Source: Lactimicrobium massiliense
GTDB lineage: Bacteria > Bacillota_I > Bacilli_A > Erysipelotrichales > Erysipelotrichaceae
Length of the DNA: 64,000 bases
Assembly: GCF_900343155.1 (NCBI RefSeq)
Contig: NZ_OUNG01000002.1
Location: 1-64,000 of the forward strand
Direction of reading: 5' to 3'
The notes beneath the pieces are model-generated. The model was not told the origin of the DNA. It saw nothing but the letters and a program-made list of their open reading frames with translations, and did not search any database. The translations under genes were made by a program, and so were the position numbers. Below, one piece after another: positions 39,698 to 49,132 of this stretch. Within the stretch, counting starts at the first letter, position 1. Every line of letters begins with the position of its first letter.

Positions 39698-39706
39698 ATT
39701 ATAGCA
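39698..39706 (-). promoter_or_regulatory. mutS-uvrA promoter (extended -10)
   Basis: Minus-strand TGCTATAAT about 27 bases before the mutS ATG. No clear -35. Confidence 0.5.
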
Positions 39707-39807
39707 TCTGTTGCAAGTACAAAAAGCATGACCAGCATTGACATTTCAGCAAATAGCAAGTCATGTATGATGATGTGTTAAGGATCATGTAAGATATTTT
39801 CAGAGCG

Positions 39808-39860
39808 AAAAAAGAACTTTCCGGTGGAAAATCCTAATGATTCTCCATCAGAAAGTTCTT
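39808..39860 (-). terminator. Terminator after the sucrose-type PTS gene
   Basis: Minus-strand AAGAACTTTC/GAAAGTTCTT 10-bp perfect outer stem with an imperfect inner stem, followed by TTTT. Confidence 0.85.
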
Positions 39861-39873
39861 ATTGACTGATTCG

Positions 39874-41724
39874 TTATGCAGCTTTCTTGAGATCTGTGAA
39901 CTGGGCACCATTGGTTACGACCACAATGACCGTATCCGGATGTCCGGCATCCTTGATCTTCTTTCTGTCAAAATGAATGAGCTTCTGTCCCTTGGTGATT
40001 TCATCATCCTGTTTGACAAAGGCTTCAAAGCCATCACCATTCATTGCGACGGTATCAATGCCAATGTGAATCAGTACTTCAATGCCATCCTTGGATGTGA
40101 CGCCAATGGCATGCTTGGTCGGGAACAGCATTGTGACTTTGCCATCAAACGGCGCCGCAACTGTACCGTTTGCCGGTTCAATACCGACAGACGGACCCAT
40201 GGTTTCCTGGGCAAACATCGGATCTGCAATCTCAGAAGCAGGAATGACCTTGCCGGCAACCGGCTGAGCAACGTTGCCCTTCTCGGTTGTGAAGACATCC
40301 TTTGTCTCCATCTCCGGCTCTTCGCCGCCTTCTTCTTCGACTTCCTTATTATCACGGAAGGTTACAAATGTGATACCGAAGGCAACCGCAAAGGATACAG
40401 CTAACAGAATGGTATAGGTCAGCGGATTCGACGCAATCAGATAGCCCGGCAGACCGGTAACGCCATTGGCAGTTGCGCCAAGGCCGGTGATGGCACCAAC
40501 CAGAGAACCGGCGGCACCGCCGATCATAGCAGCGACAAACGGCTTGAAGAAACGCAGGTTGACACCGAAGATGGCAGGCTCGGTAATGCCAAGAGAAGCA
40601 GACATGGAAGCCGGCACAGCCAGTGCCTTGGTATGTCTGTCTCTTGTCTTAAGACCTACGGCAAGGCAGGCACCGAACTGGGCAAAGTTGGCAGCCGAAG
40701 CAATCGGCATCCAGGTGTTCAGATGACCCTGGGCAAGCATGCCAAGCTCGATCGTGTTGTACATGTGATGCAGACCCATGACGACAGTGACAGGATACAG
40801 CGCACCCATTGCCGCGGCGCCGATCGGGTTGGCAACCAGCCATGTAGCACCGTTAAGAACAAGTGTTTCCAATGCAGAGAAGATCGGGCCGATGACCATG
40901 AAGGTTGCCAGTGCCGTGACAACAACGGTTGTCAGCGGCGTGACAAACAGGTCGATCATCTCCGGCACATGCTTGTGCAGCCACTTCTCGAGGCTGCTCA
41001 TGACATAGACAGAGATGACAATCGGAATGACATGGCCCTGGTAGCCTAACTGGTTGACCTGGCCAAGTGTATAGCTGCCAATCTTCAGACCATGGCCAAA
41101 CAGGTACCATACCTTGTAGCCATCAGCGGCATTCCAGCCGTTGGTCAGGCTTGGATGGACCATCATCAGACCAATGACAGCCCCCAGATAGACATTGCCG
41201 CCAAATACCTTGGCAGCACTGATCGCTACCAGTACAGGCAGGAACGTGAAGGCTGTGTTGGCAGCCATATCCAGGAAGCCGTACCAGTCAGTGGACGCAA
41301 AGTTCGGAATGGCATGGCCGAGCGCTTCGACCAGGCCCATCATCAGACCAGCAGCGACGATAGCCGGCAGAATCGGAACGAAGACATCACCAAGTGTCTT
41401 GATCAGACGTTTCCACCACGGCATGTTGGCAGCCGCTGCTGCCTTGACATCCTCTTTGGAACCAGCAGCGACACCGGACACGGCAATAAACTCATCATAG
41501 ACTTTATTGACCGTACCAGTACCGATGATGATCTGCAGCTGTCCATTGGAATTGAAGACACCCTGTACACCCTCTGTGTTCTCAATTGCCTTGACATCTA
41601 CCTTGCTGTTGTCGACGATTGCCAGACGCAGTCTCGTTGCGCAGTGTGCAGCACTGGCGATGTTGTCTTTTCCACCCAGATGGGAATAGATCTCTTCCGC
41701 ACACTTTCTGTAATCCAATGCCAT
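39874..41724 (-). CDS. scrA: PTS transporter, sucrose-type EIIBCA
   Basis: 616 aa, glucose-superfamily permease with domains in the order B-C-A. EIIB has the phosphorylated Cys in AAHCATRLRLAI near residue 28; EIIC spans about 105-455 with ten or so membrane segments and the GITEPAIFGVNLR signature; EIIA has VLIHIGIDTVAMNG with the active His near residue 559. Sucrose is the likely substrate because a fructokinase gene lies 3 bases upstream; trehalose or another beta/alpha-glucoside cannot be excluded. No sucrose-6-phosphate hydrolase is in the window. Confidence 0.85.
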   Translation of the reverse strand: MALDYRKCAEEIYSHLGGKDNIASAAHCATRLRLAIVDNSKVDVKAIENTEGVQGVFNSNGQLQIIIGTGTVNKVYDEFIAVSGVAAGSKEDVKAAAAANMPWWKRLIKTLGDVFVPILPAIVAAGLMMGLVEALGHAIPNFASTDWYGFLDMAANTAFTFLPVLVAISAAKVFGGNVYLGAVIGLMMVHPSLTNGWNAADGYKVWYLFGHGLKIGSYTLGQVNQLGYQGHVIPIVISVYVMSSLEKWLHKHVPEMIDLFVTPLTTVVVTALATFMVIGPIFSALETLVLNGATWLVANPIGAAAMGALYPVTVVMGLHHMYNTIELGMLAQGHLNTWMPIASAANFAQFGACLAVGLKTRDRHTKALAVPASMSASLGITEPAIFGVNLRFFKPFVAAMIGGAAGSLVGAITGLGATANGVTGLPGYLIASNPLTYTILLAVSFAVAFGITFVTFRDNKEVEEEGGEEPEMETKDVFTTEKGNVAQPVAGKVIPASEIADPMFAQETMGPSVGIEPANGTVAAPFDGKVTMLFPTKHAIGVTSKDGIEVLIHIGIDTVAMNGDGFEAFVKQDDEITKGQKLIHFDRKKIKDAGHPDTVIVVVTNGAQFTDLKKAA

Positions 41725-41727
41725 AAA

Positions 41728-42708
41728 TTAATTCTCCCCCTTGATAAATGCATTGATTTCCTGTTCAGTTGGCATCACACGCAGAGCACCTTTGCGTGTT
41801 GTGACGATCGATGCCGCCGCATTGGCACGCACCAGCATCGCATGAAGCTTCTCTTCATCCAGTCCTTCCAGACCTTCTGACAATACAGTATCCAGCACAC
41901 ATGCACAGAACGTATCACCGGCACCGGTTGTCTCAATCGTGCCTTTCTGCAGAAAGGCAGGCACATCCGCACGGGCACCATTGGCAAAGGCACTGCTGCC
42001 ATCCGGTCCCTTGGACAGCGCAATCAGTTTCAGATTCGGATACTTCTGCTGCAGATACGCAACCCCCTGGTCAAAGTCATCATAACCTGTAAACCACTGG
42101 ATCTCATTGTCAGAGATCTTCAGGATATCTGCCTGCTGCATGCCCCAGTCAATCTGTTCCTTTGCTGCATCCAGCGTCGGCCACAGCGGCTCACGCAAAT
42201 TTGGATCAAATGAAATCAGAAGATTGTGTGCCCTGGCATACCGAATAGCCAGCTTTGTAGCACTGCGGGCAGGCTCATCAGTCAAAGACAGCGAGCCAAA
42301 ATGGAAGATCCTTGAACTGGCAATCAGATTCTCATCAATCTCATCTGCCCGCAGATCCACATCCGCACCCGGATTCCGGTAAAAAGCAAAATCACGGTCG
42401 CCATTTTCCAGCTTCAAAACCAGAGCCAGCGTCGTATGAACCTTGTCATCATACCTGAGTCCTAGGTCTGAAATACCCTGTTCCACAATCGTACGGGCAA
42501 GCATCTGGCCAAAGCCGTCATTGCCTACCTTTCCAATAAAGACTGTTCTGCGATGCAGACGGGACAGCATGCTTAAAACATTGCATGGTGCACCGCCCGG
42601 ATTAGCCTCCAGAAGAGGATTCCCCTGCTCTGATTTTCCATTCTCTGTAAAATCAATCAGAAGCTCGCCAAGCGCAGCCACATCAAAAGCTTTCTTTTCC
42701 TCACTCAT
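41728..42708 (-). CDS. scrK: PfkB-family fructokinase
   Basis: 326 aa ribokinase-family sugar kinase. The N-terminal signature is NPGGAPCNVLSML, and the C-terminal signature ETTGAGDTFCACVL holds the catalytic Asp. With the adjacent PTS it would phosphorylate fructose released from sucrose-6-phosphate. The ATG at 42708 has AGGAG 8 bases upstream; the open frame to 42735 is not needed. Confidence 0.9.
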   Translation of the reverse strand: MSEEKKAFDVAALGELLIDFTENGKSEQGNPLLEANPGGAPCNVLSMLSRLHRRTVFIGKVGNDGFGQMLARTIVEQGISDLGLRYDDKVHTTLALVLKLENGDRDFAFYRNPGADVDLRADEIDENLIASSRIFHFGSLSLTDEPARSATKLAIRYARAHNLLISFDPNLREPLWPTLDAAKEQIDWGMQQADILKISDNEIQWFTGYDDFDQGVAYLQQKYPNLKLIALSKGPDGSSAFANGARADVPAFLQKGTIETTGAGDTFCACVLDTVLSEGLEGLDEEKLHAMLVRANAAASIVTTRKGALRVMPTEQEINAFIKGEN

Positions 42709-42749
42709 GTCTGTAACTCCTATGCATTTATGCAACTCAACACTAGCAT

Positions 42750-42783
42750 AAAAAGGGTCTCACCGCCATATGCGGGAAACCCA
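42750..42783 (-). terminator. Terminator/attenuator upstream of scrK
   Basis: Minus-strand GGGTTTC/GAGACCC stem with inner CCGC/GCGG, followed by TTTTT, 42 bases before scrK. It ends the XRE gene transcript, or attenuates scrK if a promoter such as TTGATA-17-TATTCA upstream is used. I find no RAT antiterminator sequence beside it. Confidence 0.7.
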
Positions 42784-43016
42784 AATACCATTATTTTGAA
42801 TACGGTTCTTTCATCCAATTATCAACAGCTATCTTCCTTATTCTGTTTCAGGTACTTTACACATGCAAGAATTACCAGAATCATTATGGCAATATTCAGC
42901 ACTGCTGAAAGGAAGCGGCACTTGCACAGAAAATCTATATCTCACAGTGTCAGCTATGATTTTCTGGCATTCATGCCGCTTTTACTCCACTATATCCCTA
43001 ATACCGCCTATTCGGC
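42784..43016. other. Intergenic region, possible remnant of a small membrane protein
   Basis: No supported gene. A minus-strand frame ending at 42822 encodes a hydrophobic helix followed by KYLKQNKEDSC but has no ribosome-binding site and no good start; it may be a decayed small membrane protein. A weak TTGATA-17-TATTCA promoter may lie here for scrKA. Confidence 0.35.
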
Positions 43017-43997
43017 TCATTGATCATTCATCTTTCTTTCATGCACCATAATATATTCCGGCTCCGGCGTCCATTTCTTCACCAGCTCGTCTTCAGTTTT
43101 TTCCTGGGAGTTATATTCCAGATCCAGAATAGAGTGCTTATGAAAAGGCGAGTCAAATGAAATCTCCCTGACCACAGCCGGAACTCTTGTTTCGATCAGA
43201 ATCGCAGAGAACATATGATTCAGTCGTGCATTCTGCATCAGCCGACAGAATTCATCAAACAGTTCCTCATCCGCGAAGCAGAAGCTCACCTTTTCTGGTG
43301 AATAGGCGTGAGTATCTTGCCAGGCATCTGTCAGAAACAGCAGGGATGATTCCCGGATCACATTTCTGGCAAGCCGGTTGACAGAGAAGCCTCTCTCTCT
43401 GAAATCTTCCGCCCTCTGTGGAAAGAAGAGGAAATCCCAACGATACTGGAAAATACTTTGATTGTTTCCGTAAGGGATATCCCCGTATACTAGTATTTCA
43501 AAATCAGTCTTCACTTCCGCTCCAAACATTGTTGAAACAGCATTGAACGTGAGCGGCCCTGCCTCATATTTCTTTTTGTCGACATGCTGCTGCAGAGCAT
43601 TTTTTATCGCTTTGCGCATCAGGGATGCTGCCGAAGCAAATGTCTGCTTTCCCGGGTTGCGCAGCGGCATTCTGCGCCGATACTGATCAGCCTCCGATTT
43701 CTGGGCATATCCGCTTGCCCGTGCAAGTTCCATAGCCGTCATGGAATCCTTTGTCTCTGCGTGACATGCAATCCGGACGATGTTCTCAAGAGACAGCGGT
43801 TCCACTGTCTTTCCATTCTGAATTCTGGATAGCGTTGCGGTACTAATACCTGTCTCACTGGCAAACTGTCTCTGCGACCGTTTACCCTGTGCTTTCCGTA
43901 TCAGCTCTGCAACCTTCTGATCATCCGGCCTGAAATATTGTTCCAGTTCTTCCTGAAGTTTTTCGGTCATCATGGTAATTTCCTTATCCGTTATCAT
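43017..43997 (-). CDS. XRE-family transcriptional regulator
   Basis: 326 aa. The helix-turn-helix lies around residues 35-75: RSQRQFASETGISTATLSRI then QNGKT. The long C-terminal part (about 110-326) is of unknown fold; no ligand or protease domain recognised. The start at 43997 (MITDKE) has GGGAGG 9 bases upstream. It lies upstream of scrK-scrA on the same strand and could regulate them, which is inferred from position only. Confidence 0.75.
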   Translation of the reverse strand: MITDKEITMMTEKLQEELEQYFRPDDQKVAELIRKAQGKRSQRQFASETGISTATLSRIQNGKTVEPLSLENIVRIACHAETKDSMTAMELARASGYAQKSEADQYRRRMPLRNPGKQTFASAASLMRKAIKNALQQHVDKKKYEAGPLTFNAVSTMFGAEVKTDFEILVYGDIPYGNNQSIFQYRWDFLFFPQRAEDFRERGFSVNRLARNVIRESSLLFLTDAWQDTHAYSPEKVSFCFADEELFDEFCRLMQNARLNHMFSAILIETRVPAVVREISFDSPFHKHSILDLEYNSQEKTEDELVKKWTPEPEYIMVHERKMNDQ

Positions 43998-44058
43998 CCT
44001 CGTTTTCCTCCCGTTTCTTATTACCGTACCGCTTTGCTTGCGGTACTGTTGCAAGGAT

Positions 44059-44086
44059 ACTATAGCAAATGTCGCTGTGTTATCAA
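44059..44086 (-). promoter_or_regulatory. Promoter of the XRE regulator
   Basis: Minus-strand TTGATA (44086-44081), 16-bp spacer ending TTTGC, TATAGT (44064-44059); extended -10 type. Confidence 0.6.
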
Positions 44087-44313
44087 TAGCTGTAACATTG
44101 TTTATGCGTTTCACTTGCTTTTATCACGCTGAATACCAATAATACATCTTTACTTCAGTACATACACTGCTGAAATATGGCCTTCTTGTCAGATTGTCTG
44201 TAAATATCCACGGTGGTGCAGAATGCCATCACTCTGTAAAAACGGAATCGTGCCTGGTTATGCAATTTCAATCATTCTTTCCGCGTGCCTTCATATCTGT
44301 CTCGGGCAAATCA

Positions 44314-44338
44314 TAAAAGCCGCCTTTGATCGGCGGCC
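44314..44338 (-). terminator. Terminator of the metG-nadK-PTS-like unit
   Basis: Minus-strand GCCGCC/GGCGGC hairpin followed by TTTTATGATTT, 16 bases after the PTS-like gene. Confidence 0.75.
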
Positions 44339-44353
44339 TGTGCTATTTTTTGA

Positions 44354-45910
44354 TTACATTGTGTCTCTGACACCGCTGCGTATTCCATTCCTGATACTCC
44401 TTGCCGCCATTGTGCTGACGGGACCGCAGGTCACTGCCACGCCATCCGGTGTTTCCAGTACTCTTACTCCGCCCAGTCTGATCAGGCGTTCCGTATCAAT
44501 CATGCTCTGATCATAGAGACTGATATACAGGGTATCAAAGGAACTGTCTGCCCGGACGATATTGGACAGGCCGCCGACGGCGCGCTCTGTTTCCAGGACG
44601 AGTTCCTTTGCCCGGCCGCCTTTGAACAGATCCAGAGCAAGATAGCGGAAGTACAGACGGGATGCGGCAAACCAGACAAGGAAGCAGACTGCACCGATCA
44701 GAACAAGTTTCAGGATGGAGGAGCGCAGGCTGTCTGTCTGCAGATAGGCAAGCAGTTCCATCAGGGTTCCGGGCATGGCGACCATTGTCAGTGAAGAGGT
44801 TGTATAGTAGCCAAGGTAGATCTGCAGTCCCTGCAGCAGGGCAAACAGGATGCCGGTCAGGCCAAGATGAATCACAAACAGAAGAGGTGCCACAAACAGA
44901 AGAGCAATTTCTGCCGGCAGCAAAATGCCGGAAAACAGAGAGACAATTGTCAGCAGGAAAACAGTCAGAGACTGACGGCGGCGTCTGGTTCTGTCTGTGG
45001 TCAGCGAAAGTGTGCCCCAGAGCAGGCCAGGTACTGCAAAGATATTCAGGATGTAATATGGTGTGAAGTAACGGCCGGCCATGCCGTTGAGGGCGCCGGC
45101 AGAGTATTGTGCAGTCCAGACACTGGCATCGCCGGTGATGGTTGTACCCGCTGCACTTACCCAGGAGCCGCCCTGCGTACTGTACCAGAATGGTGTCCTG
45201 AACAAAGTGCCAAGGTTCAGTACGCCAAAGATCCTGTCCAGCACACCATAGAAGCCCAGCATGGCAGATGAGCTTGTATCACTGGCCAGGAAACTGATGC
45301 CTCTGTTTAACACTGCAATCAGATACGGCCAGGCAAGTGCAATCACAATGCCGCATAATGCACTTAGCAGGACGGTCTTGACGAAGACGACACTGCTGAA
45401 TGAGAAGTGACTGCCCTGTTCCGGTACATTCTTTGTATGACGGAAGCAGAAGATTGTCACCGCTGCCACAATGACCATGGCAAAGACACCTGTCTGCAAA
45501 GGATATACCGTCACTGTCTGGCTGGAGTACTTCACGCTCTGTGACATCGAGATGCCAAGGATAGAGGAATAGGCACTGGCAGGAAGGGAATTGCTGTGCA
45601 GCACCATGGTTGCTGACAGATACGCAGCGTAGCCGCCAATGGCTGCCAGAATCGTGGTGTAGGAAGAAGCGCGTCTTGATACAAGACGAATCAGAAACAG
45701 CAGTGGAAAGTTGACGATCAGGAAAGAACCAGTCCGGGACAAAATCATTGCGGCCGTCGTCAGCCATCCGGAATGGACGGTATACAGGATGCTGAAAACT
45801 GGATTGACAAGCAGATTGCCAATGCCGAGAAAGACATATCCGACAACCATGATCTCCAGTGGTGTTTTCAGCAGTTCATAGAATGAGTGCCAGATTTTCT
45901 GCATTGTCAC
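44354..45910 (-). CDS. PTS EIIC-like permease with a degenerate EIIB domain
   Basis: 518 aa. Residues 1-420 hold about ten membrane helices resembling glucose-family EIIC (start LLKTPLEIMVVGYVFLGIG). The C-terminal 75 residues align with EIIB (GGLSNIVRADSSFDTLYISL, RLIRLGGVRVLETPDGVAV), but the phosphorylatable Cys of the CxTRLR motif is Ser and the arginines are lost. Phosphotransfer through this domain is therefore not expected. It may be a non-PTS transporter or a sensor. It lies 10 bases after nadK in the metG operon. Confidence 0.75.
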   Translation of the reverse strand: MTMQKIWHSFYELLKTPLEIMVVGYVFLGIGNLLVNPVFSILYTVHSGWLTTAAMILSRTGSFLIVNFPLLFLIRLVSRRASSYTTILAAIGGYAAYLSATMVLHSNSLPASAYSSILGISMSQSVKYSSQTVTVYPLQTGVFAMVIVAAVTIFCFRHTKNVPEQGSHFSFSSVVFVKTVLLSALCGIVIALAWPYLIAVLNRGISFLASDTSSSAMLGFYGVLDRIFGVLNLGTLFRTPFWYSTQGGSWVSAAGTTITGDASVWTAQYSAGALNGMAGRYFTPYYILNIFAVPGLLWGTLSLTTDRTRRRRQSLTVFLLTIVSLFSGILLPAEIALLFVAPLLFVIHLGLTGILFALLQGLQIYLGYYTTSSLTMVAMPGTLMELLAYLQTDSLRSSILKLVLIGAVCFLVWFAASRLYFRYLALDLFKGGRAKELVLETERAVGGLSNIVRADSSFDTLYISLYDQSMIDTERLIRLGGVRVLETPDGVAVTCGPVSTMAARSIRNGIRSGVRDTM

Positions 45911-45920
45911 TTTCCTCCTT

Positions 45921-46697
45921 TCAGAACAGGCTCTTCAGTCTGTCAAAATAGCTGACCTGTCTGCCTCTGAGCATGCGGACTGAAAGATCCGGGGAGGTAT
46001 GCATGGTGATGCTTTTAACACCATCCAGCGGCAGAACATCTGAGTCTACTCCTAATAATGCATGGTCAAAGCTTTCCGATTCAAAGCGCAGCTGGGTATT
46101 CTCACACATCACAATCGGTGAACCCAGTGATCTGTATTTGACATGATGAATGCCGGCAATCTCTGTCATCTCAATAAAGCGCAATCCTTCCTGGATCACT
46201 GCCCCGCCCAGAGAACGGTTATACGCAGTCGAGCCAAGCTGGGTGCACACACAGATGCCGGTGCCCCTGAAATCCTCGAACTTTCTGTCATTGACATAGA
46301 TTTCCATGACCTGTGTCCTTGCTGCATTTTCAATCCGGATTTCATTGATGCCATGTACTTCATGGCCGTCATAGTGGGCACTGAGGATGGGATAGCGGAC
46401 TTCTGTACACTGGTCATTGACATAGGCAGAAACAAACGCATCCAGATCTGTATCCAGATAATCCGTATAGAAGCCAAGTGTCCCTGTATGAATGCCATAG
46501 AAGCACACTTCATCCAGGTGGGGCATATATTCATGTACGGCATAGATGAACGTGCCATCCCCGCCGATGACAAAGATTGTCTGCGGCATGTGAGGATCTT
46601 CCACACAGCCATATACCGCAAGTCTTTTCCGCAGCTGATCTGCGATCTTTGCCGAAGTTTCATCCGGTCTTATTACAAGTGCATATCTTTTATTCAT
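45921..46697 (-). CDS. nadK: NAD kinase
   Basis: 258 aa. IGGDGTFIYAVHEY carries the GGDGT catalytic motif near residue 45; GSTAYNRSLGGAVI is the NAD-binding NE/D-type loop; HTGTLGFYTD also matches. Converts NAD to NADP. GGAGG 6 bases before the ATG, directly after a terminator-like hairpin that follows metG. Confidence 0.95.
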   Translation of the reverse strand: MNKRYALVIRPDETSAKIADQLRKRLAVYGCVEDPHMPQTIFVIGGDGTFIYAVHEYMPHLDEVCFYGIHTGTLGFYTDYLDTDLDAFVSAYVNDQCTEVRYPILSAHYDGHEVHGINEIRIENAARTQVMEIYVNDRKFEDFRGTGICVCTQLGSTAYNRSLGGAVIQEGLRFIEMTEIAGIHHVKYRSLGSPIVMCENTQLRFESESFDHALLGVDSDVLPLDGVKSITMHTSPDLSVRMLRGRQVSYFDRLKSLF

Positions 46698-46706
46698 GAA
46701 ACCTCC

Positions 46707-46731
46707 AAAAAGGAGATGCTTTCACATCTCC
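46707..46731 (-). terminator. metG terminator, immediately upstream of nadK
   Basis: Minus-strand GGAGATG-TGAAAG-CATCTCC followed by TTTTT. The nadK ribosome-binding site begins right after it, so some readthrough may be used to express nadK. Confidence 0.75.
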
Positions 46732-46738
46732 TCTTACT

Positions 46739-48679
46739 TTAACAGATTTTCGTTCCCGGTTTGAGACCGTTTACTTCAACCACGGCAATTTCCTTGTCAT
46801 TCTTTCCCGCCAAGAGCATGCCCCTGCTTTCCACACCGCGGAAGACATGCGGTTTCAGGTTGGCAATCACAACGATGTTCTTGCCAATGACCTGACCAGG
46901 TGTATAGGAGCTTGCCAGACCAGACACAATCTGTCTTGGCTTATCCTCACCCAGATCTACCTGCAGGACATACAGTTTGTCCGCATTGGGATGATGTTCA
47001 CAGGATACCACTCTGCCAACCCGCAGATCCAGCTTGTCAAAGTCATCGACCGTGACTTCCTGCTTCTTCTCGGCCTGCACAGCTCTTTCCTTGGCAATGC
47101 GTGCATTGATCACATCAACCTTGGCCATGACTTCCTTCTCATTCAGACGGGCGAACAGAATCTCCGGATGATCCGTGATCGTAATGCCGGTTTCCAGCTG
47201 CCCAAAGCTCTGAATGGAATCGTAGTCAGTATGTACTGTATTCAGACTCTTGAGAATCTTATCTGCTGTATCCGGCAGATATGCCTTCAGCAGTACGCCT
47301 GCTGTACGGATGGCTTCCAGCAGGTTGTAGAGAACCGTTGCCAGACGCCCGCTCTTGCCAGGATCCTTGGCCAGAGACCACGGCATCGTCTCATCAATGT
47401 ACTTATTGCAGCGGGAGAACAGATCCAGAATCAGCTGGATCGCATCTGCCACACGGAGCTCATCCATCTTGGCATTGACCAGGCGGACCGTGTCGCTGAC
47501 AGCCTGTTTCAGCTCTTCATCCACCGGTTCATCATCATGCGGATTGGAGACCAGGCCATTGAAGTACTTGTTCTCCATGGACAGTGTACGGTTGACCAGG
47601 TTGCCGAGGTTGTTGGCAAGATCTGCGTTGATTCTGTCAATCATCAGGTCATAGGTCACATGGCCATCCTGGGCAAACGGCATCTCATGCAGCATGATGA
47701 AACGTACGGCATCCACGCCAAACAGGGATACCAGATCATCCGCATAGATGACATTGCCGGCGGACTTGCTCATCTTTGCATCACCGGTTAACAGCCACGG
47801 ATGACCGAATACCTGCTTTGGCAGCGGCTCACCCAGTGCCATTAACATAATCGGCCAGTAGATGGTATGGAAGCGGACAATGTCCTTGCCAATCAGATGC
47901 AGATCAGCCGGCCAGTACTTCTTGTACAGCTCAGAACTGTTGCCATCAGCGTCATAGCCAAGACCGGTAATATAGTTGCTCAAAGCATCAATCCACACAT
48001 AGATGACATGCTTTGGATCAAAGTCGACCGGAATGCCCCAGGAGAAGCTTGTACGGGATACACACAGATCCTGCAGGCCTGGTTTCAGGAAGTTGTTGAG
48101 CATTTCATTCTTTCTGCTCTCCGGCTGGATGAAGTCAGGATGTTCCTCAATGTACTTGATCAGACGCGGTGCATACTTGCTCATCTTGAAGAAGTACGCT
48201 TCTTCTTCCATCGGCTTGACATCATGGCCGCATACCGGGCACTTGCCATCTGCCGTCAGCTGGCTCTTGGTATAGAACGCCTCACACTCCTGGCAGTACA
48301 TGCCCTCATACTTTCCTTTATAAATATCACCCTGCTCATAGAAGCGGCGGAAAATCTTCTGCACCTGCTTCTCATGATACGGATCGGTTGTCCGGATGAA
48401 CTTGTCATAAGACACATTCATGACATCGAACTGTTCCCTAATCTCACCGGAAACCTTGTCAACAAACTCCTTCGGTGTCACACCGGCTGCCTTTGCCTTC
48501 TCTTCCACCTTCTGGCCATGTTCATCTGTACCAGTCTGGAAGCGGACATCATAACCCGTCAGTCTCTTATAACGGGCAATGGCATCTGCCAGGACAATCT
48601 CATACACATTGCCAATATGCGGTTTTCCACTCGTATAGGCAATGGCCGTCGTAATATAGTACTTTCCCTTATCACTCAT
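46739..48679 (-). CDS. metG: Methionyl-tRNA synthetase
   Basis: 646 aa. HIGN appears in YTSGKPHIGNVYEIV near residue 18; zinc Cys in CQECEAFY and CPVCGHDV; KMSKSAGNV near residue 300; and a C-terminal tRNA-binding OB fold (LDLRVGRVVSCEHHPNADKL). The start at 48679 has AAGGAGG 8 bases upstream. Controlled by the T-box upstream. Confidence 0.98.
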   Translation of the reverse strand: MSDKGKYYITTAIAYTSGKPHIGNVYEIVLADAIARYKRLTGYDVRFQTGTDEHGQKVEEKAKAAGVTPKEFVDKVSGEIREQFDVMNVSYDKFIRTTDPYHEKQVQKIFRRFYEQGDIYKGKYEGMYCQECEAFYTKSQLTADGKCPVCGHDVKPMEEEAYFFKMSKYAPRLIKYIEEHPDFIQPESRKNEMLNNFLKPGLQDLCVSRTSFSWGIPVDFDPKHVIYVWIDALSNYITGLGYDADGNSSELYKKYWPADLHLIGKDIVRFHTIYWPIMLMALGEPLPKQVFGHPWLLTGDAKMSKSAGNVIYADDLVSLFGVDAVRFIMLHEMPFAQDGHVTYDLMIDRINADLANNLGNLVNRTLSMENKYFNGLVSNPHDDEPVDEELKQAVSDTVRLVNAKMDELRVADAIQLILDLFSRCNKYIDETMPWSLAKDPGKSGRLATVLYNLLEAIRTAGVLLKAYLPDTADKILKSLNTVHTDYDSIQSFGQLETGITITDHPEILFARLNEKEVMAKVDVINARIAKERAVQAEKKQEVTVDDFDKLDLRVGRVVSCEHHPNADKLYVLQVDLGEDKPRQIVSGLASSYTPGQVIGKNIVVIANLKPHVFRGVESRGMLLAGKNDKEIAVVEVNGLKPGTKIC

Positions 48680-48696
48680 CTGCTGCACCTCCTTAT

Positions 48697-48922
48697 AAAA
48701 TAAAAACGTCCTGCTGAAAGGACGTATTTCACGCGGTACCACCTTTATCTTGCCTGCAATTCACAGACCACTCAACAGCTTTAACGCAGCCAACGTGCCA
48801 TGCTCAACATTCACACAGCCTGCTCCAGGACCATCTTCCTCTTCCCCTCCATACCGGCCTTCCACCATATACCGGCTCGCTTCATATCAGATAAAGAGTA
48901 CTCTTCCCTTCCCTGCATTTGC
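48697..48922 (-). promoter_or_regulatory. T-box riboswitch upstream of metG
   Basis: AAGGTGGTACCGCGTG (48730-48745) is the canonical T-box sequence. The terminator ACGTCC/GGACGT with TTTTTATTTTA (48697-48725) competes with the antiterminator. An ATG triplet is available as Met specifier in the 5' half (GGTATATGG), but I did not fold stem I fully. Confidence 0.9.
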
Positions 48923-48928
48923 TTTCTT

Positions 48929-48956
48929 ATTATATGTGAGCTGTCAACATTTGCAA
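48929..48956 (-). promoter_or_regulatory. metG T-box promoter
   Basis: Minus-strand TTGCAA (48956-48951), 16-bp spacer, perfect TATAAT (48934-48929). Confidence 0.65.
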
Positions 48957-49061
48957 AGATCATGCCATGCCAATTTCCACCCGAAGATGAAACCATCACG
49001 GCAGAATGTGCCTGACAAGATCGTGCTCGTTCATGCATAGCCCGCTTTTCGCAAATCCTGA

Positions 49062-49106
49062 TTTGACTAATCTGAATTTGACAAATTTAGATTTGCTTAT
49101 TAGACT
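49062..49106 (+). promoter_or_regulatory. Promoter with direct repeat upstream of the ATPase gene
   Basis: TTGACA (49078-49083), 17-bp spacer, TAGACT (49101-49106). The -35 lies in an imperfect direct repeat, ATTTGACTAATCTG and ATTTGACAAATTTA, which may be a regulator site. Confidence 0.55.
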
Positions 49107-49132
49107 GATGTTAGCAGAAAGGAGGGGTTACC

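Noticed and set aside
42750-42783. RAT-type antiterminator (LicT/SacT) at the scrK leader
   Set aside because: The terminator is real, but I find no RAT consensus overlapping it and no BglG-type antiterminator gene in the window.
42822-42941. Short minus-strand frame with one hydrophobic helix upstream of scrK
   Set aside because: No usable start codon with ribosome-binding site; noted as possible remnant only.
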